A stretch of DNA of 5,059 nucleotides from positions 1 through 5,059 of the forward strand of contig DAHVFI010000272.1 of the NCBI GenBank assembly GCA_027317045.1, read 5' to 3'. Shown here piece by piece: positions 1 to 5,059 of the stretch. Origin of the DNA: Gammaproteobacteria bacterium (GTDB lineage Bacteria > Pseudomonadota > Gammaproteobacteria > Natronospirales > REEB76). A model generated the notes under the pieces. It did not search any database. It was not told where the DNA came from and saw only the letters and a list, made by a program, of their open reading frames with translations. Positions within the stretch are counted from its first letter, which is position 1. Each line of letters begins with the position of its first letter. The position numbers and the translations under genes are program-made.

Positions 1-2
1 AT

Positions 3-1565
3 CGGGTCGATCTCCAGGCGCTGGATCCATCGGTCCGCGCTGCCGTCGTCATCTACGGTATGCAGGGTACGCTGCCGGCGGGGAAAACCTACCCGTTCGT
101 CATCCAGAAGGGTGACATGAGTGCAACTGTGCCGGTGACCACCATGCGCATGGCTTTCAACCCGCGTGCGCGTGTGTCCAACTGGATTTTCCTAGGGAAT
201 TTCCTGTTAGTCGCTGTTCTGGGGTTGCTAGTCCTGTGGCGCGGCCGGGACCGGGCCGCCGGTTACATGGCAATCTGGTTAATGCTCATACTGGTCGGTT
301 TTGCGTTCAATTATGGTTTCGCCACCGACGCCAACTTCGGCCTGTGGATGCAATCGCTCGCCATCGCTGCGTATAGCCTTAGCCGCGTGTGCTTTTATCT
401 CATGATCGAAACTATCGTGGGTACGGCGCTCACATCGCGCGCCAGACAGATTGCACGCGTGTGTTTTGCCCTGGTCCTGGCGGTCGGCATAAGTGCGTTA
501 CTCGGCGGACACCTGCTGTATGCGCTGAGCGGCTCGGGCGAGTTGATGAATCCGGCCTATGGCATCCTGTTCACGGCTGCCTATTTTGTGCCGGCGCTCA
601 TGCTGCTTTACGGATACAGCCACGCCGCGCAGGCTCAGAAGCCGCACTTGCGCTGGCTATTGTTCAGCCTTGCGTTTCTCTTGGTGTCAATATTCTTGAG
701 CAACACTTCGGTGATGGATCTGGTCACCACCCAGGCCGTGCAGAGCGCCTTCATCGCCGTGGGTTTCTGCGGTTTTGCCTATACGGTGTTGCGCCACCGG
801 GTGGTGGACGTGAGCGTGGTCCTAGACCGTACCCTGGTGTATGGCGCCACCACCGCGCTGGTGGTGGGCATCATCGCCGCCTTGAACAGCGTGGCGCTGC
901 GTGCCACGCTTGGCCAGAACACGGGACTGCTGTTGCAAATCGTGATTCCGCTGGCCCTGGGTATTGTGCTCGGCAAGCTGCGCACCTACATGGACCGCGT
1001 GGTCGAGCGGGTGTTTTTCCGCAGGAAATATCTTTCCGAGAAAGCCTTAAGAACTTTCGCCCGCCAGGCCGGGCACATGGAAAACGCTTCAAAGTTGCTG
1101 GACGCGGCGGTGCGCGAGATCCGGCGGCACATGAACGCGCCGGCAGTCGCCATCTACTCGGCGGAAAAGCAAGGTTACAAGCGACTCCGACAGGATGGCG
1201 AAGGTTCATTCCCGGAGGAACTGGACATTGATGATGCGGCACTGGTGGCGATTCGCACAGAGCGCGAGGCGGTAGATTTGCCCGATGCGGGCAGCGCCCT
1301 GGGCAACGATGGCTGCGTGTTCCCCATGGTGGTGCTGGGGAACCTGCGCGGTGCCATCGTCTGCCTGAACCGGCCGAGCGAACATTACGCCAAAGACGAG
1401 CGCGAGCTGTTGACCCAGGTGGCCGGCGACGTGGGCGCCGCGCTGCGCATCCTGCGCGCCCGCGACAACGAAACCATTGTGGAGGAGTTGGCGGAAGGCA
1501 AGGTCGCGGCCCGCACCCTGCGCGAGCGTGCCCGCGCCGTGCGTTTAGCACGGGCTAGCGCGTGA
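3..1565 (+). CDS. Multi-pass membrane protein with C-terminal GAF-like domain (5' partial)
   Basis: The frame is open to the left edge: 19 in-frame codons precede the first visible ATG (position 60), so the true start is upstream and the ATG is probably internal. Residues below count from that ATG. Residues 1-30 look like the end of an extracytoplasmic domain, loosely like the PDZ-type strands before the membrane part of ComP-like sensors (weak). About nine hydrophobic segments follow, near 42-60, 67-86, 97-120, 130-155, 166-186, 197-214, 228-244, 258-282 and 288-306. The link RHRVVDVSVVLDRTLVYGA (245-263) and the basic stretch VERVFFRRKY (315-324) are typical of sensor proteins that join a 7TM-like region to GAF. 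Residues ~325-465 resemble a GAF domain, with a conserved-looking VAIYSAEKQGY stretch and FPMVVLGNLRGAIVCLN. The protein ends about 35 residues later with an Arg-rich helix and no kinase, GGDEF or HTH domain. Its role is probably membrane signal sensing; ligand and partner are unknown. REP1 begins six bases after the TGA stop. Confidence 0.85.
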   Translation, partial: RVDLQALDPSVRAAVVIYGMQGTLPAGKTYPFVIQKGDMSATVPVTTMRMAFNPRARVSNWIFLGNFLLVAVLGLLVLWRGRDRAAGYMAIWLMLILVGFAFNYGFATDANFGLWMQSLAIAAYSLSRVCFYLMIETIVGTALTSRARQIARVCFALVLAVGISALLGGHLLYALSGSGELMNPAYGILFTAAYFVPALMLLYGYSHAAQAQKPHLRWLLFSLAFLLVSIFLSNTSVMDLVTTQAVQSAFIAVGFCGFAYTVLRHRVVDVSVVLDRTLVYGATTALVVGIIAALNSVALRATLGQNTGLLLQIVIPLALGIVLGKLRTYMDRVVERVFFRRKYLSEKALRTFARQAGHMENASKLLDAAVREIRRHMNAPAVAIYSAEKQGYKRLRQDGEGSFPEELDIDDAALVAIRTEREAVDLPDAGSALGNDGCVFPMVVLGNLRGAIVCLNRPSEHYAKDERELLTQVAGDVGAALRILRARDNETIVEELAEGKVAARTLRERARAVRLARASA

Positions 1566-1571
1566 ACTCAC

Positions 1572-1600
1572 GTAGGTTGGGCTGACGCAGGAAGCCCAAC
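1572..1600 (+). repeat. REP palindrome copy 1 (GTAG-type)
   Basis: A GTAG foot (1572-1575) is followed by a perfect 8-bp stem, GTTGGGCT (1576-1583) pairing with AGCCCAAC (1593-1600), around the 9-nt loop GACGCAGGA. This is the canonical layout of REP sequences mobilised by RAYT proteins. It lies six bases after the stop of the membrane-protein gene and could shape the 3' end of that mRNA. No T-tract follows, so it is not a standard intrinsic terminator. Confidence 0.9.
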
Positions 1601-1606
1601 ATCTTG

Positions 1607-1682
1607 TCGCTCGCCATAATCGCCTCCGGCGTCATCTACTCGGCCGCCCCAATCCGGAGCCACCATACCCCTCTCAATGTAG
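1607..1682 (-). pseudogene. Remnant of the 3' end of a second RAYT gene
   Basis: Read on the - strand, this stretch encodes YIERGMVAPDWGG followed by RVDDAGGDYGER. The intact RAYT ends in YIERGMVAADWGG followed by FVEESGVGFGER. DNA identity is 32 of 36 over 1647-1682 versus 1762-1797, and lower over the last twelve codons, where many changes are conservative (D/E, A/S, Y/F). The remnant has no stop codon at the equivalent place: CAA replaces TGA, and the frame runs on into REP1. No other part of a RAYT is present here. It lies between REP1 and REP2, at a period of about 115-116 bp from the intact tail plus REP2. The divergence suggests a relic of a related but distinct RAYT rather than a fresh tandem duplication of the neighbouring one. 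Confidence 0.75.
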
Positions 1683-1687
1683 TTCAT

Positions 1688-1716
1688 GTAGGTTGGGCTG
1701 ACGAGGGAAGCCCAAC
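1688..1716 (+). repeat. REP palindrome copy 2, left end of RAYT module
   Basis: GTAG (1688-1691) precedes the perfect stem GTTGGGCT (1692-1699) / AGCCCAAC (1709-1716), with loop GACGAGGGA. It lies directly after the RAYT stop codon, in inverted orientation to REP3. The two copies differ at one of 29 positions. The 13 bases ending at its GTAG (1679-1691) are identical to those ending at the GTAG of REP4 (3091-3103). Confidence 0.9.
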
Positions 1717-1718
1717 GT

Positions 1719-2249
1719 TCATCGTTCACCGAAACCAACTCCTGACTCTTCCACAAATCCACCCCAATCCGCGGCCACCATGCCCCTCTCAATATAGGCA
1801 TGCAAGGTCGAATGCGGCCAATCCACCGGTTGTCCAACCAAGCCGTGTTTGACCGGATTATAGTGAATATAGTCCACGTGTCGTGCCAAATCAGCGTCGT
1901 CCCGGATTTGGTGTTCCCAGTACCGCCGCTGCCAGATGCCCCGTTCACGTTTCGCCTTGCGGCTCGGACGGATGCGTTCATCCGTTTTCAGTCGACGTGA
2001 GAATCCCGCCTTGAATAAGGACCACCGCATCGGATAATCCGCATCGCCCGCCGGCAATCGCCAGATGGTATGCAGATGTTCAGGCATGACCGCCATCGCC
2101 ACCAGCGCAAAGGGATACGTTTTCTTTACCTTGTCCAGCGCCTGTCGCAGATCGTCGATATGGCGCACGAGGATATCGGTACGACGATCGGCGAGATTAA
2201 CAGTAAAGAAGAAAGTGCCACCAGCGACCAGAGCTCTTCGGTAACGCAT
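1719..2249 (-). CDS. REP-associated tyrosine transposase (RAYT, Y1/HUH family)
   Basis: A 176-residue single-domain HUH nuclease that would nick and rejoin single-stranded REP hairpins through a 5'-phosphotyrosine link. The N-terminal strand GGTFFFTVNLADR (10-22) is typical of RAYTs. The metal-binding HUH motif is MPEHLHTIWRLP (55-66), with H58 and H60. The catalytic tyrosine is most likely Y127 in HVDYIHYNPVKHGLV (124-138), aligning with the family YIxxNPV pattern; Y130 is less likely. WQRRYWEHQIRD (106-117) is also characteristic. Length is normal and no frame damage is visible. The ATG is supported by AAGGAAG about ten bases upstream (2260-2266, - strand). REPs flank it on both sides, and a remnant of another RAYT tail lies just downstream. 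RAYTs are often single-copy, domesticated and immobile, so present activity cannot be inferred. Confidence 0.93.
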   Translation of the reverse strand: MRYRRALVAGGTFFFTVNLADRRTDILVRHIDDLRQALDKVKKTYPFALVAMAVMPEHLHTIWRLPAGDADYPMRWSLFKAGFSRRLKTDERIRPSRKAKRERGIWQRRYWEHQIRDDADLARHVDYIHYNPVKHGLVGQPVDWPHSTLHAYIERGMVAADWGGFVEESGVGFGER

Positions 2250-2259
2250 CTTGTAATCA

Positions 2260-2266
2260 CTTCCTT
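2260..2266 (-). promoter_or_regulatory. Shine-Dalgarno of the RAYT gene
   Basis: AAGGAAG on the - strand, ten bases before the ATG at 2249. The spacing is slightly long but workable. It lies between REP3 and the start codon and supports the chosen start. Confidence 0.55.
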
Positions 2267-2273
2267 GTGTGAT

Positions 2274-2302
2274 GTTGGGCTTCCTTCGTCAGCCCAACCT
2301 AC
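2274..2302 (-). repeat. REP palindrome copy 3, right end of RAYT module
   Basis: On the - strand: GTAG (2302-2299), stem GTTGGGCT (2298-2291), loop GACGAAGGA, stem AGCCCAAC (2281-2274). The stem is a perfect 8 bp. It is upstream of the RAYT start and would be in the 5' leader if transcription begins outside the module. Five bases beyond its outer end starts the duplicated gene tail at 2308. Confidence 0.9.
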
Positions 2303-2307
2303 GCATG

Positions 2308-2385
2308 CTGGCGGAAGGCAGGGTCCCGGCCCGCACCCTGCGCGAGCGGGCCCGCGCCATGCGGCTCACGTGGGTTGGTGCGTAA
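2308..2385 (+). pseudogene. Duplicate of the 3' end of the left membrane-protein gene
   Basis: The + strand reads LAEGRVPARTLRERARAM then RLTWVGA and TAA. The left gene ends LAEGKVAARTLRERARAV then RLARASA and TGA. Bases 2309-2363 match 1489-1543 at 51 of 55 positions. The match continues without indels to the stop codons (about 63 of 77 overall), at an exact 820-bp offset. Nothing else of the gene body is present. The copy is cut five bases from REP3. Divergence is strongest in the last eight codons, so this is not a recent target duplication. It is either the relic of a tandem paralogue whose body was lost or an old duplication made when the RAYT island formed. No start or function is expected. 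Confidence 0.82.
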
Positions 2386-2391
2386 GCCAGA

Positions 2392-3021
2392 TCACGTAAG
2401 TTGTTTAAGATAGGTCGGCGCGTGTTCATGATTCTCGAAATCACCGTACCGGGTCGAGGCGGGGTAGTACTCGGCATGGAATTGCACTTGCCCGGCCGCC
2501 TCCTCACCAGCAACGTCTGCGATGAATGCCAGCATGAGATCCATGCCCGCTGAAATACCCGCGGATGTCCAGATGTGGCCGTCGCGCACGAAACGCTGTT
2601 CCACTACCTGTACGTCGCCCAAGGCCCGCAATCTTTCAAGCGAATTCCAATGGGTCGTGGCCTTCTTTCCGGACAGCAGCCCGGCGGCATGCAGGATGAA
2701 CGCGCCAGTGCATACGGACAACACAGCCTTGCAATTCCGCGCCTGGGCCGCGACAAAACCGGTCAATACCTGGTTATTCACCTGCTGGCGCGCACCCACT
2801 CCTCCGGGAACCAGCAGGTAATCGAGCCGCGGGCAGTCCTTAAAGGAAACATGCGGATTTACCGACAAGCCCTTGGCGCAGATGACGGGTGATGCTGTCT
2901 CACTGACTATCAGGCAGTTTTCCGGGCCGCCGGCGACTTTGCTCCACAGTGTGAGCATTTCCCAAGGACCGGCAAAATCCAGTTCTTCGACCTGAGGAAA
3001 AACCAGAATCCCGAAATTCAT
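2392..3021 (-). CDS. DJ-1/PfpI (ThiJ-like) family protein, similar to isonitrile hydratase
   Basis: A 209-residue cytoplasmic protein of the class I glutamine-amidotransferase-like fold. MNFGILVFPQVEELDFAGPWE (1-21) is the usual first strand and loop; D15 lies where the isonitrile hydratase InhA carries its acidic active-site residue. LLVPGG (69-74) leads to the nucleophile elbow VLSVCTGAFIL (100-110), with Cys104 and Thr105, followed by GLLSGKKATTHW (114-125). TSAGISAGMDLML (152-164) is also typical. The length matches stand-alone members and there is no AraC HTH domain. The reaction is not provable from sequence: isonitrile hydratase, glyoxalase/chaperone-like or uncharacterised hydrolase are all possible. 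The old family name ThiJ does not make it a thiamine enzyme, although thiC is its upstream neighbour on the same strand (129-bp gap holding REP4). The ATG is supported by GAGGG five to six bases upstream. Confidence 0.9.
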   Translation of the reverse strand: MNFGILVFPQVEELDFAGPWEMLTLWSKVAGGPENCLIVSETASPVICAKGLSVNPHVSFKDCPRLDYLLVPGGVGARQQVNNQVLTGFVAAQARNCKAVLSVCTGAFILHAAGLLSGKKATTHWNSLERLRALGDVQVVEQRFVRDGHIWTSAGISAGMDLMLAFIADVAGEEAAGQVQFHAEYYPASTRYGDFENHEHAPTYLKQLT

Positions 3022-3027
3022 ACATTT

Positions 3028-3032
3028 CCCTC
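3028..3032 (-). promoter_or_regulatory. Shine-Dalgarno of the DJ-1/PfpI gene
   Basis: GAGGG on the - strand, six bases before the ATG at 3021, a good match and spacing. I found no convincing -35/-10 pair in 3033-3099, so separate promotion versus read-through from thiC is undecided. Confidence 0.6.
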
Positions 3033-3099
3033 GTTCGGCCTGACTCGGCCATCAATTAATGCAGGTTGCTGGATTTAGCTACGCCTTCCGGTAGTTCAT

Positions 3100-3128
3100 G
3101 TAGATTGGGCTGACGCAGGAAGCCCAAC
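3100..3128 (+). repeat. REP palindrome copy 4 (isolated)
   Basis: GTAG (3100-3103), stem ATTGGGCT (3104-3111), loop GACGCAGGA, stem AGCCCAAC (3121-3128). The outermost stem pair is lost (A opposite C), leaving 7 bp. The loop is identical to that of REP1, but the 13 bases ending in GTAG are identical to REP2's. It lies 22 bases after the thiC stop and about 800 bp from the RAYT module. It could stabilise or end the thiC transcript, but there is no T-tract. Confidence 0.88.
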
Positions 3129-3150
3129 ATCAAAGCGCACAACATATACA

Positions 3151-5006
<1,856 letters not shown>

Positions 5007-5059
5007 GTTTCGTCCTCAGGGACCGAGCGCAGGCAAGAATGTGGCGACAGTGGCACCGT
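5007..5059 (-). promoter_or_regulatory. thiC leader fragment with Shine-Dalgarno
   Basis: GAGGA on the - strand (5013-5017) is six bases before the thiC ATG and fixes the start. It lies within a small possible hairpin, GTCC-CTGA-GGAC (5012-5023), whose 3' arm covers part of the ribosome site. thiC genes in this group are usually controlled by a TPP riboswitch. Its conserved core (CTGAGA and the CTGATCTGGATAATGCCAGC-like block) is not visible in these 53 bases, so the aptamer, if present, is beyond the window. Confidence 0.55.

Larger units (their letters stand above)
1688..2302 (-). mobile_element. RAYT module flanked by inverted REPs (REPtron-like unit)
   Basis: A 615-bp unit formed by one RAYT gene between REP2 and REP3. 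The REPs are inverted, so GTAG/CTAC tetranucleotides mark both outer ends. Spacing is tight: REP2 ends two bases beyond the RAYT stop, and REP3 is 24 bases upstream of the start codon, leaving almost no other sequence. RAYTs are known to bind and cleave REP hairpins next to the conserved tetranucleotide, so the arrangement fits a transposase with its own substrates. The element boundaries are inferred from the REPs. No target-site duplication is visible, and HUH enzymes are not expected to make one. Confidence 0.75.

Noticed and set aside
389..1231. Overlapping + frame inside the membrane-protein gene
   Set aside because: The composition is typical of a shifted frame (His, Arg and Gly rich), with no domain. 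The other frame has clear membrane segments and a GAF region.
871..1551. Long antisense reading frame across the membrane-protein gene
   Set aside because: It is rich in Arg, Pro, Ala and Cys, has no recognisable domain and no ribosome site, and lies wholly opposite a clearly coding frame in GC-rich DNA. It is a shadow.
1568..1981. Reading frame on the - strand over the RAYT 3' half
   Set aside because: Most of it is RAYT sequence in the wrong frame. Only its last part, the RAYT-tail relic, carries meaning and is reported as such.
2522..2892. Two + frames opposite the DJ-1/PfpI gene
   Set aside because: They are opposite a well-recognised conserved protein and show no domains of their own.
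2392..3021. The ThiJ-like protein as a thiamine-pathway enzyme paired with thiC
   Set aside because: The family name is historical. The visible features are those of the DJ-1/PfpI fold, and the REP-containing 129-bp gap gives no evidence of a tight operon.
1572..3128. Four short palindromic repeats as a CRISPR array
   Set aside because: Spacing is irregular (about 115 to 800 bp), orientation is mixed, and genes lie between copies. They are REP elements.
3100..3128. REP4 as the intrinsic terminator of thiC
   Set aside because: The hairpin is well placed, but no run of T follows it in the thiC direction, so a terminator call is not supported.

Overview
The window is GC-rich proteobacterial DNA. 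The style of the ThiC protein and the REP/RAYT repeat system fit a gammaproteobacterium best, but this is inference and no finer placement is justified. There are four recognisable protein genes, two gene-tail remnants and four copies of one short palindromic repeat.

Left part (1-1565, + strand): the 3' end of a gene for a multi-pass membrane protein that ends in a cytoplasmic GAF-like domain. It is open to the left edge, so its start lies outside the window. No kinase or other output domain follows the GAF region.

Middle (1572-2391): a REP/RAYT island. An apparently intact REP-associated tyrosine transposase (RAYT, HUH/Y1 family) is on the - strand. Two REP palindromes flank it in inverted orientation, with their GTAG feet at the outer ends (1688-2302). 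A third REP lies six bases after the stop of the left gene. Between REP1 and REP2 is a remnant of the 3' end of a second, diverged RAYT. On the other side of the RAYT, directly after REP3, is a second diverged copy of the last ~25 codons of the left membrane-protein gene, with its stop codon at the equivalent position. The island is therefore bracketed by direct repeats of a gene tail and itself holds a repeated transposase tail. Both point to past REP-mediated recombination or gene loss.

Right part (2392-5006, - strand): a DJ-1/PfpI (ThiJ-like) protein with an intact nucleophilic cysteine, then a fourth REP, then thiC, which encodes the HMP-phosphate synthase of thiamine biosynthesis. As written, thiC carries a single-base frameshift near codon 493. 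It removes one predicted zinc ligand and the CxxCx4C iron-sulfur motif, which remain intact in the next frame (full length would be 618 residues). This is either a sequencing error or a very recent inactivation. The 53 bases before thiC contain a good Shine-Dalgarno but no recognisable TPP-riboswitch core. If one exists, it lies beyond the right edge.

The membrane protein, RAYT, DJ-1-like protein and ThiC do not form one pathway. The most interesting structure is the repeat architecture of the island. I saw no convincing new defence or biosynthetic system, no CRISPR array, and no tRNA or rRNA gene.
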